Origin: Gaoshiqia sp050178015
Lineage (GTDB): Bacteria > Bacteroidota > Bacteroidia > Bacteroidales > Prolixibacteraceae
Direction of reading: 5' to 3'
NCBI GenBank assembly: GCA_050178015.1
Contig: JBFXGM010000024.1
Coordinates: forward strand, 18,499 to 82,498
DNA length: 64,000 bases
Positions 9,242-18,109 of the stretch are shown piece by piece. Numbering within the stretch: position 1 is the stretch's first letter; each line of letters begins with the position of its first letter. The translations under genes were made by a program, and so were the position numbers. The notes beneath the pieces were generated by a model, which had not been told where the DNA came from, did not search any database, and was given only the letters and a program-made list of their open reading frames with translations.

Positions 9242-9682
9242 ATGAATAGCCCTAAAACGAAAGAAACTGTGAAGAATATGTTCACAGAGTATCTGGAGAG
9301 AAACGGACACCGAAAAACGCCCGAACGCTTTGCCATTCTGGATGAAATCTATTCGCGCGAGGGCCATTTTGATATCGAATCGCTCTACATCTCCATGAAA
9401 AACAAGAACTACCGGGTGAGTAGGGCTACGCTGTACAACACCATCGACTTGCTGTTGGAGTGTAAATTAGTGGTTAAGCACCAGTTTGGCAAAAACATTG
9501 CCCAATTTGAAAAAGCATTTGCCACCCTGCAACACGACCACCTGATCGATACCAATTCGGGAGACGTACATGAGTTTTACGATCCTCGTATCCGCGAAAT
9601 CATCGAAGAAGCTTGCTTGAAATACAATTTCAAACTCTCCCACCACACCCTGTACATTTATGGCGAACATATTGACCGCTAA
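9242..9682 (+). CDS. Fur/Zur/PerR-family transcriptional regulator
   Basis: A 146-residue Fur-fold repressor. The winged helix spans about residues 15-85, with RKTPERFAILDEIYSREGHF and the recognition region YRVSRATLYNTIDLLLE. The C-terminal half has QHDHLIDTNSGDVHEF, which corresponds to the family's H-x-H-x2-C motif but has no Cys-x2-Cys structural zinc pairs, so the structural zinc site is missing. Metal sensing through the remaining His/Asp/Glu residues is possible, but the sensed signal (Fe, Zn, Mn or peroxide) cannot be assigned. It has its own promoter and terminator and sits between rsh and purA. Confidence 0.85.
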   Translation: MNSPKTKETVKNMFTEYLERNGHRKTPERFAILDEIYSREGHFDIESLYISMKNKNYRVSRATLYNTIDLLLECKLVVKHQFGKNIAQFEKAFATLQHDHLIDTNSGDVHEFYDPRIREIIEEACLKYNFKLSHHTLYIYGEHIDR

Positions 9683-9706
9683 TTGCGCCATTCACACGAT
9701 AAAATG

Positions 9707-9734
9707 AAATCCTCCCGAAATGGAGGATTTTTTT
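9707..9734 (+). terminator. Rho-independent terminator of the Fur-like gene
   Basis: AAATCCTCC and GGAGGATTT pair around a CGAAAT loop and are followed by four more T. Confidence 0.85.
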
Positions 9735-9790
9735 ACGCCTGATGCAAAAAATATTTGTAATTTTATCTGCCAAATAAATTACAAATCGGC

Positions 9791-9832
9791 ACCGCAGAAA
9801 TCAACCAGGCAAACAGGTCTGACTTCTGCGGT
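9791..9832. promoter_or_regulatory. Inverted repeat just upstream of the purA -7 element
   Basis: ACCGCAGAA (9791-9799) and TTCTGCGGT (9824-9832) are perfect 9-bp inverted arms 24 nt apart. The right arm ends 4 nt before the -7 element, so this could be an operator or looped site for purA. No known factor is implied. Confidence 0.4.
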
Positions 9833-9836
9833 TTAC

Positions 9837-9844
9837 TATGTTTG
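9837..9844 (+). promoter_or_regulatory. -7 promoter element for purA
   Basis: TATGTTTG is an exact TAnnTTTG match 22 nt before the preferred purA ATG at 9866. It overlaps a possible upstream start at 9842, which argues against that longer form. Confidence 0.6.
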
Positions 9845-9865
9845 GAAATCTGTAAACCACATATA

Positions 9866-11143
9866 ATGAAAGTAGATGTCATTTTAGGTCTTCAATGGGG
9901 AGACGAAGGAAAAGGAAAAATTGTCGATGTGCTGACTCCCAAATACGACGCCATTTCTCGTTTTCAGGGCGGGCCAAACGCAGGCCACACGTTGGAAATA
10001 AACAATTTCAAACACGTCCTCCATACCATTCCATCCGGTATTTTTCATGAAAATAAAGCCAATATTATCGGCAACGGTGTGGTGTTGGATCCCATTGTCT
10101 TCAAAAAAGAGATTGACGGAATCCTGAAACTGGGAATTGACCTGCACAAAAACCTGTACATCTCGAAAAAAGCTCACCTGATTTTGCCTACGCATAAACT
10201 GTTGGATGCCGCGTCGGAAGCCGCCAAAGGTGAGACAAAAATCGGCTCAACACTGAAAGGAATTGGCCCAACTTATAAAGACAAAATTGGGCGCGACGGG
10301 CTGCGCGTGGGCGATTTGTTTGAAAATTTCAACGAAAAATATACCAGCCGTGTAAATGCGCACAAAGAAATGCTGGAAAAATTCTACCAGTTCGACTATC
10401 ATGACATGCTGGTTGCCGAAGAAAAAGCATGGATGGAAGGCATTGAAGTACTGAAATCGTTCACCATTGTTGACAGCGAACACATGATCAATGATTTGCT
10501 GCTGGACGAAAAGTCGGTATTGGCCGAAGGCGCGCAAGGTACGTTACTCGACATCGATTTTGGCTCGTACCCGTTTGTTACATCCTCCAATACCATTTGC
10601 GCCGGAGCTTGTACTGGACTGGGCATTGCGCCGCAAAAAATCGGCCGTGTTTACGGGATCTTCAAAGCTTATTGTACCCGTGTTGGCATGGGCCCGTTCC
10701 CCACCGAACTGCACTGCGAAACCGGACAAAAACTGCGCGACGCCGGAAATGAATACGGCTCAACCACCGGACGCCCGCGCCGCTGCGGCTGGCTCGACCT
10801 GGTTGCCTTGAAATACTCGATCATGATCAACGGGGTAACCGAAATGTTTATGATGAAGTCGGACGTGCTCGACGACTTTGACACCATCCAGGTTTGCGTA
10901 GGTTACGAGATAAACGGCGAAGTTACTGATAGGTTCCCATTTGAACTGAACGAAGATGTCAAGCCGGTTTACGTGGAACTTCCGGGCTGGAAAACCGACC
11001 TGACCCAGCTGACCCACCAAAACGAATTCCCCGAAGAATTCAATAATTACATTGCCTTTATCGAAGAAGAAACAGGACTGCCCATCACCATTGCATCGGT
11101 AGGGCCAAACCGGGCGCAAACCATTATGCTCGATAAGGAATAA
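9866..11143 (+). CDS. purA: Adenylosuccinate synthetase
   Basis: This catalyses GTP-dependent condensation of IMP and aspartate to adenylosuccinate, the first committed step to AMP. From the ATG at 9866 it is 425 residues, typical for the family. GLQWGDEGKGKIVD at about 8-21 is the phosphate loop with the catalytic Asp; FQGGPNAGHT near 35-44, KIGSTLKGIGPTYKDK near 125-140, EGAQGTLLDIDFGSYPFVTS near 219-238 and TTGRPRRCGWLD near 300 are all signature segments. The promoter position supports this start rather than one 8 codons upstream. A terminator follows the gene. Confidence 0.97.
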   Translation: MKVDVILGLQWGDEGKGKIVDVLTPKYDAISRFQGGPNAGHTLEINNFKHVLHTIPSGIFHENKANIIGNGVVLDPIVFKKEIDGILKLGIDLHKNLYISKKAHLILPTHKLLDAASEAAKGETKIGSTLKGIGPTYKDKIGRDGLRVGDLFENFNEKYTSRVNAHKEMLEKFYQFDYHDMLVAEEKAWMEGIEVLKSFTIVDSEHMINDLLLDEKSVLAEGAQGTLLDIDFGSYPFVTSSNTICAGACTGLGIAPQKIGRVYGIFKAYCTRVGMGPFPTELHCETGQKLRDAGNEYGSTTGRPRRCGWLDLVALKYSIMINGVTEMFMMKSDVLDDFDTIQVCVGYEINGEVTDRFPFELNEDVKPVYVELPGWKTDLTQLTHQNEFPEEFNNYIAFIEEETGLPITIASVGPNRAQTIMLDKE

Positions 11144-11165
11144 AAATATTTAGTATCCCATTTTT

Positions 11166-11200
11166 GAAAAGAGTCTCCGAAAAGAGGCTCTTTTCTTTTT
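11166..11200 (+). terminator. Rho-independent terminator of purA
   Basis: GAAAAGAGTCTC and GAGGCTCTTTTC (one wobble) flank a CGAAAA loop and are followed by TTTTT. The rest of the 310-bp gap to the next gene shows no further recognisable element. Confidence 0.85.
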
Positions 11201-11453
11201 CGCGTTGCCCTCTAAAATCCGCAGCAAACGGTTCATTTAAAAGAACTAGCCCCAGCATATATTGGTCGCTTGTTCAGAAAGAAACATGACAATAAATCCG
11301 TCCATTCCTTTCCGGAACAAACACGCAACAAATTAACCAGTTATATTTATGAAGAATCATTTTAAATACACGATGAATTATTTAATTTTAAAGGCCTTAT
11401 TAAAGAATCTGGCTGTAACCAGGACAGAAATAACCTTTTAGGATAGAACCCAA

Positions 11454-12551
11454 ATGGAAATCGTGCACCCTACCCTGCTACTCGACAAAGAAACCTGCTT
11501 GCGGAACATCGCCCGAATGGCGGAAAAAGCCAAGGCAAAGAACCTTGAATTCTGCCCGCATTTCAAAACCCACCAGTCTGCCATAATTGGCGAATGGTTC
11601 CGCGAATTTGGAGTCAACTCCATCACCGTGTCGTCTGTGCAAATGGCACAATACTTTGCCCGCAACGGTTGGAAAAACATCACCATCGCTTTGCCGGTAA
11701 ATGTGTTGGAAATTGACCAGATCAACCAACTTGCATCAAGCATCAGCCTGAACCTGTTGGTAGAAAACAAAGAATCCGTAGTTTTCCTCGACAAGTTCAT
11801 CAAATTCCAGGTAGGTATTTATATCGAAATTGATACCGGGAACAACCGCACTGGCGTTGCAGCCCACAAAACCAACCTGATTGATGGCCTGCTGGAAATC
11901 ATAAAGGACAACAAACTACTCGATTTCAAAGGCTTTCTTTCGCACACCGGTCATACTTATCAGGCCAGTTCCCGGCACGATATTTTCAACCATCATTTTG
12001 ATGCCTTGCTCAAAATGCGGTCGCTGAAAAACCGGTACAAAAAAGATTGGCCCAATCTGAAACTTTCCCTGGGCGACACGCCTTCGGCCAGCATTTGCGA
12101 TAACTTTGACGGAATCGATGAATTGAGGCCGGGCAATTTCATTTTTTACGACCTGATGCAATACAAACTGGGGACCTGCAAGTTTGAAGATATTGCCCTT
12201 CGCCTGGTGTGCCCGGTTATTGCCCGTCATGCGTCACGGAATGAAGTGATTATTTATGGTGGGGCCATTCATACCTCGAAAGACTCCATTATCAACATCG
12301 ATGGGAAAGAGCTGTACGGACAGGTGGTAATCAACCAAAACGGGCAAAAGGTTCTGCTTGACGAACGCAATTACCTGCATAAACTGAGCCAGGAACATGG
12401 CATCATCAAAGTCACCTACAAAGATTTCAACTCGTTCAAAGTAGGCGATTTGGTTGAAATTGTGCCGGTACACAGCTGCTTGACAGCTAACCTGATGGGC
12501 AGCTACCTGACCACCGACGGCGAATACATTCCGACCATCCGCCAGGCATAG
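11454..12551 (+). CDS. PLP-dependent DSD1/D-threonine-aldolase-family protein (alanine racemase N-domain fold)
   Basis: A 365-residue fold-type III PLP enzyme. PHFKTHQ at 35-41 holds the PLP lysine (Lys38), which marks the D-serine dehydratase/D-threonine aldolase group rather than a true alanine racemase. Near the C-terminus PVHSCLTANL provides a His340/Cys342 pair, the zinc ligands of the DSD1 branch. It probably acts on a D-hydroxy-amino acid such as D-serine or D-threonine, but the substrate is not settled. The gene is alone, and the convergent cyclase-like gene ends 9 bp past its stop. Confidence 0.85.
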   Translation: MEIVHPTLLLDKETCLRNIARMAEKAKAKNLEFCPHFKTHQSAIIGEWFREFGVNSITVSSVQMAQYFARNGWKNITIALPVNVLEIDQINQLASSISLNLLVENKESVVFLDKFIKFQVGIYIEIDTGNNRTGVAAHKTNLIDGLLEIIKDNKLLDFKGFLSHTGHTYQASSRHDIFNHHFDALLKMRSLKNRYKKDWPNLKLSLGDTPSASICDNFDGIDELRPGNFIFYDLMQYKLGTCKFEDIALRLVCPVIARHASRNEVIIYGGAIHTSKDSIINIDGKELYGQVVINQNGQKVLLDERNYLHKLSQEHGIIKVTYKDFNSFKVGDLVEIVPVHSCLTANLMGSYLTTDGEYIPTIRQA

Positions 12552-12560
12552 GGCTTCCGG

Positions 12561-14357
12561 TTATTTGCGTTCCAATAACCGCACAACTGCCTCCAGATAG
12601 GCTGTCAGCGGGTATAATTTTTCATCGTACCAAAGCGAGGCAAAATAGAGGCCTATGGGCGAAGCCTTTAAGCCGTTTTTACGATAAAAATCATCCAGCC
12701 ATTTTATGCCGCGTAAACAGGGCTCATCCGGACTACTTCCAGAAAGGGCGGCAACAGCCAACGCAGTTTCCTCCATGCTCCCGCGAATATTTTTTCCACC
12801 GCCCCAACTGCCGTCTTCATTCTGAACTGCCCGCAGAAACTGTTCAGCAGGGTGAATCAATTTCAGCAAGCGCGTACGAAACGCCTCATCCATCCAGGAA
12901 TGGGCAAGCGCATCCTGCAAATAGGTAAGCACCCGCGCCGTTCCGTAAACCGGGTTGACATGGCCGTCGGTATGCTGGTTGCCAAACCAAAGCGGAAGCC
13001 AGCTTCCATCGCGCCGCTGATGTTTTTCCAGGTAATTGGCCATCTTTCTAATTCCCAACCGTATTCGGGATGTCGTACTCGAATCCAAACCCGGCCCAAA
13101 GGCATCCAGACAAGCCGAAACAGCCAGCAAACAGTGGCCGGTCAGGTCGGCACAACTTTGATCAAAGGGCAACCTGCCCCAACCTTTCGAAAAAGTTGGA
13201 ATGCCACCATCGCTGTTTTGCAGGTGCAGGAGCCAGTCGCAGGCCGCCAGCAGTGGCTGTTTAAGCTCATTCCCTGGATGAAGTTGCAGCAAAGCCAGCA
13301 GGGTGCCCGGCGTGTCGTCGCCATCGGGGACTGAACCGGAGTGATTGGTCCAGCCCCAGCCACCCGGCCGACTTCCATTAAAGGGATGTACCTCCCGATT
13401 CTGAATGGCCAGCAAATGATTGGCGATTTGCTGCTGCATTCCAGGGTTTAACCCTTCATCTTTTTTCGACCGCAACGCCTTCACCGACAAGCTGGTCACC
13501 CAGGTTGACAAGTCAATATCGATCGGCCAGCTTCCATCTTCACGCTGCGTCCTTTTCAAAAAACCAACGCCTCTTTCAACCACTTCCAAATCGCGGTAGC
13601 CGGCTTCAATCAAACTTAAACAAACGAATGCCGTGAGTGGAATGGCTTCCAGAAAACCACCGCTGTCGGGCATCAGGCGATGCAGCAACTTCAGGGCAGG
13701 TTGCATCGAAAGGCCACGCACAAATTGTGAAAATGCATTCGTCTTTTTCTTTTTGAAAACCACGATCCCAACGGCCACTAAAGCCGGAATAGCATAACTG
13801 ACCACACTTAGGTTCAACGACTTGTAGAATTTCCGAGGTAGCAAAGACAGCTCGAAAGGTAACTGAGGAATATAGCTAAACGCCTCGGGGCCGGGAACAC
13901 CACACAACCCGCACAGGGTAAGAATAGGGACCGAGAAGGTATAATCTTTTTGATAATGATCGAGGATAAACCGGGCCACTTGAGGCGAACGCACATTAAT
14001 CCCGCGAGCCGACAAATAAATAGCGATCTTTTTCTGCAGCAAAGCGGTTTCGATATCAGTCGCCGCATACAAATTCGTGGCAGCATAAACCAGCAGGCTG
14101 GTACTCACATTGCCCGGACTTTCGAGCGTATCGCCAAAACTACCATCCGCATTTACGTAATCCTGAAGCCAAACCAAGCCTTTTTGAATTTCAACCCGGT
14201 GTGCTTCGCGATCATGAAAATGCAGAGCGGCAACAGCCACCGCTACCGCCAAGGCACTCGAGGAAAGCTCGCCCGACCAAAAGCCTTGAGGGTTCATCTC
14301 CTTCCGCAAGATTTCGGATAATTCGTCAAACCGTTGTTGCAGTTCCAGTTTTGTCAT
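12561..14357 (-). CDS. Squalene-hopene-cyclase-like class II terpene cyclase
   Basis: A 598-residue alpha/alpha-barrel protein with PF00432-type repeats. The decisive region is PGGWGWTNHSGS followed by PDGDDTPG at about 331-351: DGDDT (345-349) is the DxDD(T) proton-donor motif of class II cyclases, in the same context as hopene cyclases. QW-type repeats are visible as TQREDGSW (269-276), HQRRDGSW and VQNEDGSW. An SHC-like insert with a membrane-facing segment (VVSYAIPALVAVGIVVF, 185-201) is present, and the end (SPIGLYFASLWYDEKLYPL) matches the SHC C-terminus. It is slightly shorter than typical SHC. It is the last gene of a minus-strand operon with a prenyl synthase fusion, so a cyclised polyprenoid product is likely; the product is unknown. 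Confidence 0.85.
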   Translation of the reverse strand: MTKLELQQRFDELSEILRKEMNPQGFWSGELSSSALAVAVAVAALHFHDREAHRVEIQKGLVWLQDYVNADGSFGDTLESPGNVSTSLLVYAATNLYAATDIETALLQKKIAIYLSARGINVRSPQVARFILDHYQKDYTFSVPILTLCGLCGVPGPEAFSYIPQLPFELSLLPRKFYKSLNLSVVSYAIPALVAVGIVVFKKKKTNAFSQFVRGLSMQPALKLLHRLMPDSGGFLEAIPLTAFVCLSLIEAGYRDLEVVERGVGFLKRTQREDGSWPIDIDLSTWVTSLSVKALRSKKDEGLNPGMQQQIANHLLAIQNREVHPFNGSRPGGWGWTNHSGSVPDGDDTPGTLLALLQLHPGNELKQPLLAACDWLLHLQNSDGGIPTFSKGWGRLPFDQSCADLTGHCLLAVSACLDAFGPGLDSSTTSRIRLGIRKMANYLEKHQRRDGSWLPLWFGNQHTDGHVNPVYGTARVLTYLQDALAHSWMDEAFRTRLLKLIHPAEQFLRAVQNEDGSWGGGKNIRGSMEETALAVAALSGSSPDEPCLRGIKWLDDFYRKNGLKASPIGLYFASLWYDEKLYPLTAYLEAVVRLLERK

Positions 14358-14397
14358 GGTTCATTTTATAATTCATCTTCTCCGGGAATGCAAACAT

Positions 14398-14418
14398 ATC
14401 CTGAAATAAATTCAGGAT
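14398..14418. repeat. Solo palindrome related to the MITE-like element at 27415
   Basis: ATCCTGAA-ATAAA-TTCAGGAT is the same hairpin, apart from the loop, as one of the two hairpins inside the element at 27415-27551. It sits between the two toroid genes, at the end of the upstream one. Confidence 0.6.
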
Positions 14419-15272
14419 GACGGTTCCAATCCATTTTCTTTTCCTGTTAAACTTCCCAAGGCTAACAGACCATAAAAGGTGTATTCCAGATCGCGTGTTG
14501 AGTCGCCGTCGTCCGACAAGAAAGCGCCGTCTGAAAAATTAGCCTGAATCATCCCGAAACAGGCCGGCGCCAGCAACCGTAAATCGAAACCGGTTTTTTG
14601 CAGGGCAAACAAAGCTACGCCGGTTGACAGCATATCGCCGGAATCCATCTGTTCAAAGGCTTTAAATCCATTCGCTTCATCAAAATAAGCCAGTATTCTT
14701 TTCTGCAATTTTGCCGTTTCCAAACCAACTTCGTGCCTGGCCACCAGCAACGCAGCCAGCATACTACAAGGAGCGCCGATGGGAAGTTGATACATGCGCA
14801 AAACCAAGCGCGCAACAAAATAAAGCCAACTTCTACGCCCGACACTGGCATCGAAAACCAGCAAAAACAAAAACAACTGATAGGAAAAATTCACCTGGTA
14901 ATCCCGTTTCAGGAAAACCCGAAAAAAGTTTAGTCGCATTTTCTTTTTCCCGGACAAACCTTGCCGGATCAGGGCCAATGCAGATTTGTTGATCAGGTTT
15001 CGTTCGTCATCCACGCTCCGGGCTGACGTATATTTTTGCAATAACATCAGCTGATCCTTCATTTTCAATGCCGACGCCAGCCAAAAACCAAACAAGGAAT
15101 AGTACAAATCCGGCGTTCCGGCCCGATCAACGAATGCCCCACCAGGGTGTTGCCGGCCAATTACAAATTGTATGACTTTCTGTTGGGCTTCCGCATCCAG
15201 TAAATCGAATGCTTTCTCAACTAATTCAACAAATTGAAGATGAATGGGAATCTCAACCTTGACGGAATTCAT
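14412..15272 (-). CDS. Prenyltransferase/squalene-oxidase-repeat protein, short form
   Basis: A 286-residue alpha-helical protein with repeats of the PF00432 type. One begins with HPGGAFVDRAGTPDLYYSLF near 47-66 and another is DGAFLSDDGDSTRDLEYTFY near 243-262, each followed by a hydrophobic helix. No DxDD motif and no QW motif are visible, so I would not call it a cyclase; it may be a second toroid domain, a partner or a substrate-binding protein for the 598-residue cyclase downstream. It starts 11 nt after the prenyl synthase stop, so it is in the same operon. Confidence 0.7.
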   Translation of the reverse strand: MNSVKVEIPIHLQFVELVEKAFDLLDAEAQQKVIQFVIGRQHPGGAFVDRAGTPDLYYSLFGFWLASALKMKDQLMLLQKYTSARSVDDERNLINKSALALIRQGLSGKKKMRLNFFRVFLKRDYQVNFSYQLFLFLLVFDASVGRRSWLYFVARLVLRMYQLPIGAPCSMLAALLVARHEVGLETAKLQKRILAYFDEANGFKAFEQMDSGDMLSTGVALFALQKTGFDLRLLAPACFGMIQANFSDGAFLSDDGDSTRDLEYTFYGLLALGSLTGKENGLEPSS

Positions 15273-15283
15273 GCTCCTTCATA

Positions 15284-16852
15284 TTAAAAGATTTTGCCCA
15301 TCACACCGTAGAGGCTTAACTTTAGTTTCAGGTTTTGCAGCTGGTCCAGCTCGCGGTAGCATTTGTCCACATACAATTTCAGGAAAGCATCGGCATGTAA
15401 ATCCACCTGCTCCTGTCGAATACGCTGATGCAGTTCCGCAGCATCCATTCGGGACAGGCTGGACAATTGATCCGTATCTCCGTTTTCGTCATACTTTTCG
15501 CGCAGCAGGGCCAGCAAAAATGGAAAATGATGCACATGCTCCGGCTGCTGGTCTTCGCGAAACTCATTCAAATCGTCCCGGATCTGATAGGCAATGCCAA
15601 ACCAGTCGGCGAAGGTGGACAGCGTTTTCAATTCGTCCGGCGCCGCGCCACCGTTTATCGCGCCCAGCAACAGGGCCACTTTCACGGCCTCGCCTGTCTT
15701 TTGGGTGAAGATTTGCAACAGTCCATCCACCGAAACCCTGGCAAGTTGGCCATCCAACAGCAAGTCGGCACCCTGCCCTGTTGCCAGGTTTACATGCGAA
15801 CTGGAAACCACCCGGAGCGATTCTGAGAGCATTTTCGCCTCAACCGGCAAATTGGCCAACAACTGGTAACCTTTCCCGATCAGGTAGTCGCCCACGTTGA
15901 TGGCTACCGGAATGCCATGCGTTTTATGCAGGGTTTCCTGTTCATACCGGTAATCATCGTCATCCTCAATATCATCATGGATCAGCGAGGCTTTGTGGAA
16001 ACACTCGATAATAATGGCCAAGGCCGCCTGCACCTCTTCACGCGCATCGCAGGAATAAGAACGGTAGGCCAGCACGGTCAGCAGCGGACGGATGCGTTGT
16101 CCACCCATCACCAGCATGCGCTTGGCCAATTTTTCAGTTTCATTATTGGCATGAAAGAAATCCTGCAAGGTAAACTCGGTGAAATAATCCTGCACCTGAT
16201 CTTTCAGCAAGGAAACAGACAAAGGCTGAACCTCGGGATTTTGCTTCAACTGGTACATTTCTTCGAACAGCCAGCCATAGTCCACATTGGTATTTTCGCA
16301 ACCGTTATAAAGAAGCGGCAAGCCCATTACCGGGACGGCAGCCCGCGAAACCGGCCCGAACGAACGTTGCAGCACCGGCATGCAACTTACGCCGATCACC
16401 GCATCGATGGCGCCTTCGGCCACCAAACCAACGGCCACGGTTGTTCCCTCAGCCACCAGGGTGGTATAGCCAAGCGCTTCGGCCTTGGTGAGCACGCTAT
16501 CGATCTGGCAACCCTTACAGCCAGCGCAGATCAACCCCAGCGAATCCATTTCAGCCTGGCAGTTCTGGGAGTTTTTAAGACATTGCGGAAGCAAAAGCAG
16601 GCGACGGTCGAAAGGCGTAGCCGCAATCACCTCGCGCCAGATTTCGTTGCCGCACAGCACGATGGAAAAATCGAGGTATTCCTCATCCATCCCCAAACGC
16701 CTGAGCACCTCCAGTGCCAGTTCTTCCAGGCGGTCGAAATCAGCAGGCGGAAGCACCTTCTTCTGCCCCACCAGCAAACGTGATTCGTGCCGAAGCTGGT
16801 TGCGCAGCTTCACCTCCTGCGGTACTTTTAGCAGTCGTTGCGTTTTGATCAT
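15284..16852 (-). CDS. DUF116 domain fused to a polyprenyl (isoprenyl) diphosphate synthase
   Basis: A 522-residue two-domain protein. Residues about 70-210 are DUF116-like, with a cysteine cluster LLLPQC91, C98, C109-AGC-KGC115 and the VAEGTTVAVGLVAEGAIDAVIGVSC stretch split around 133-157. Residues about 225-520 are an all-alpha isoprenyl synthase: GGQRIRP (250-256), a first Asp-rich motif DDIEDDDD (293-300) and a second site RDDLNEF (425-431) that is weaker than the usual DDxxD. It should condense IPP with an allylic diphosphate. I place the start at 16852 (Met-Ile-Lys-Thr), 4 nt after the radical SAM stop; a longer open frame reaching 17029 would overlap that gene. Fusion of these two families is unusual to my knowledge. 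Confidence 0.85.
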   Translation of the reverse strand: MIKTQRLLKVPQEVKLRNQLRHESRLLVGQKKVLPPADFDRLEELALEVLRRLGMDEEYLDFSIVLCGNEIWREVIAATPFDRRLLLLPQCLKNSQNCQAEMDSLGLICAGCKGCQIDSVLTKAEALGYTTLVAEGTTVAVGLVAEGAIDAVIGVSCMPVLQRSFGPVSRAAVPVMGLPLLYNGCENTNVDYGWLFEEMYQLKQNPEVQPLSVSLLKDQVQDYFTEFTLQDFFHANNETEKLAKRMLVMGGQRIRPLLTVLAYRSYSCDAREEVQAALAIIIECFHKASLIHDDIEDDDDYRYEQETLHKTHGIPVAINVGDYLIGKGYQLLANLPVEAKMLSESLRVVSSSHVNLATGQGADLLLDGQLARVSVDGLLQIFTQKTGEAVKVALLLGAINGGAAPDELKTLSTFADWFGIAYQIRDDLNEFREDQQPEHVHHFPFLLALLREKYDENGDTDQLSSLSRMDAAELHQRIRQEQVDLHADAFLKLYVDKCYRELDQLQNLKLKLSLYGVMGKIF

Positions 16853-16856
16853 ATCA

Positions 16857-18032
16857 TTATCCGTAAGCGCCCAATCCGAAGAAGGCGCGTTTTTTTGCAA
16901 AGCGGTACATCCAGTTTTTTTCGGGGATGGGTGTCCCCGAGCCATGACTGCAAACAACAGGCATCGCACGCAGCCGGGCAGCCTCATTGCCGCGCCCCGA
17001 CGTATCGGTGGCCCCATGCCGTTCCACATAATCGACCAACCATTTTGGGTCCTCCATCAGGATGCAGCCCGACGTTTTCCGGGGGATTTCCGTTTTCAGT
17101 TCCTTCAGAAAGGCCGAAGAACGGTAAATATCGGCCAGCGGCTGATCGCCCACGCGGTCGGTGGCAAACTGAATGACGGGGCATGGCTCAATGTAGCCCG
17201 AAGCATTGATGTGGTGGCTCAAACCCGATGCGGCCGGACAAAGGCCGTTTCCATCTTCATCCCAATAGGCATCAATGATAGCAATCTTATATGTTGTTCG
17301 CGCGTCCACCATATACGAACGCAGTTGTTCTATTTCTTGTTTACTTAAACTCAATTCAACCGATGCATTCTCTCCTACCGGCCTGAAAATGTAGTACCAA
17401 AGATATAGTACGCCCCGGTCAATCAGCGATTGGATAAAATCGTGCGACAGGGCCAGATCGAGGTTCGACTTACAAACGCTCATGGCCACGCCGGTTACCA
17501 ATCCGGCGCCGGTAGCATTTTCAATGGCCTGCCGGGTGCGCTGGTACACGTTTTTGCCACCCCGGCGCACGTCGGCTACAGCTTCGTCGCCTTCAAAACT
17601 GATGAGCGGGGTTACATTGCCGCACTGCCGCAATTGCTCGGCCACGTCGGGCGTCAGCAGCGTACCATTGGTAAACAGCTGAAAATAGCAGTCAGCATGT
17701 TTCCGGAAGACATCGAACAGCGGTTTATACAGCAGCGGTTCTCCGCCAAGAATGCCGAAAAAGTAAGAGCCCTGCGCTTTTGTTTCGGTGATGATTTGGT
17801 CGAGTTGTACAGCCGAAAGCCGGTTGTTTTTCTTCTTCCCCATCACCCAACAGCCCTGGCAATTCAGGTTACAGTCGTCGGTAACCGAGATGAAATGAAA
17901 GGCCGGAAAGAACTCGCCCTTTTTCAACCGCTTTTGAAAACGGTTAAAGCTGAGCGTTCCCTTCACCCCCAGGTTATAGACAAACTTAAACAGGCACCGT
18001 TTATCGGTGTTAAACAACAATTGTTTCAGCAT
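16857..18032 (-). CDS. Radical SAM protein with C-terminal SPASM-like cysteines
   Basis: A 391-residue radical SAM enzyme. TDDCNLNCQGCW holds the CxxxCxxC [4Fe-4S] motif (Cys54, Cys58, Cys61), and FFGILGGEPLLY is the SAM-binding GGEP segment. The C-terminal half has more cysteines, CPAASG and EPCPVIQF, that resemble an auxiliary-cluster (SPASM/twitch) domain. The neighbours suggest a role in modifying an isoprenoid or a partner of the pathway, by analogy with HpnH in hopanoid synthesis, but the reaction is not known. An Fe-S protein gene lies 77 nt upstream and the DUF116 fusion begins 4 nt downstream. Confidence 0.88.
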   Translation of the reverse strand: MLKQLLFNTDKRCLFKFVYNLGVKGTLSFNRFQKRLKKGEFFPAFHFISVTDDCNLNCQGCWVMGKKKNNRLSAVQLDQIITETKAQGSYFFGILGGEPLLYKPLFDVFRKHADCYFQLFTNGTLLTPDVAEQLRQCGNVTPLISFEGDEAVADVRRGGKNVYQRTRQAIENATGAGLVTGVAMSVCKSNLDLALSHDFIQSLIDRGVLYLWYYIFRPVGENASVELSLSKQEIEQLRSYMVDARTTYKIAIIDAYWDEDGNGLCPAASGLSHHINASGYIEPCPVIQFATDRVGDQPLADIYRSSAFLKELKTEIPRKTSGCILMEDPKWLVDYVERHGATDTSGRGNEAARLRAMPVVCSHGSGTPIPEKNWMYRFAKKRAFFGLGAYG

Positions 18033-18109
18033 ACAAATCTTTCTACTTAGGCAAGTTTACAACTTACTTATCTCAGGTTCAATAATAAATATCCGGAATG
18101 ATCCTACAT

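Noticed and set aside
15917..16783. 288-codon plus-strand frame opposite the DUF116-prenyl synthase gene
   Set aside because: Shadow of a real gene with clear motifs on the other strand; the composition (rich in His, Gln, Arg) is that of an antisense frame.
16853..17029. N-terminal extension of the DUF116-prenyl synthase
   Set aside because: It would overlap the radical SAM gene by 173 nt in another frame and has no family sequence; the ATG at 16852 lies 4 nt after the radical SAM stop.
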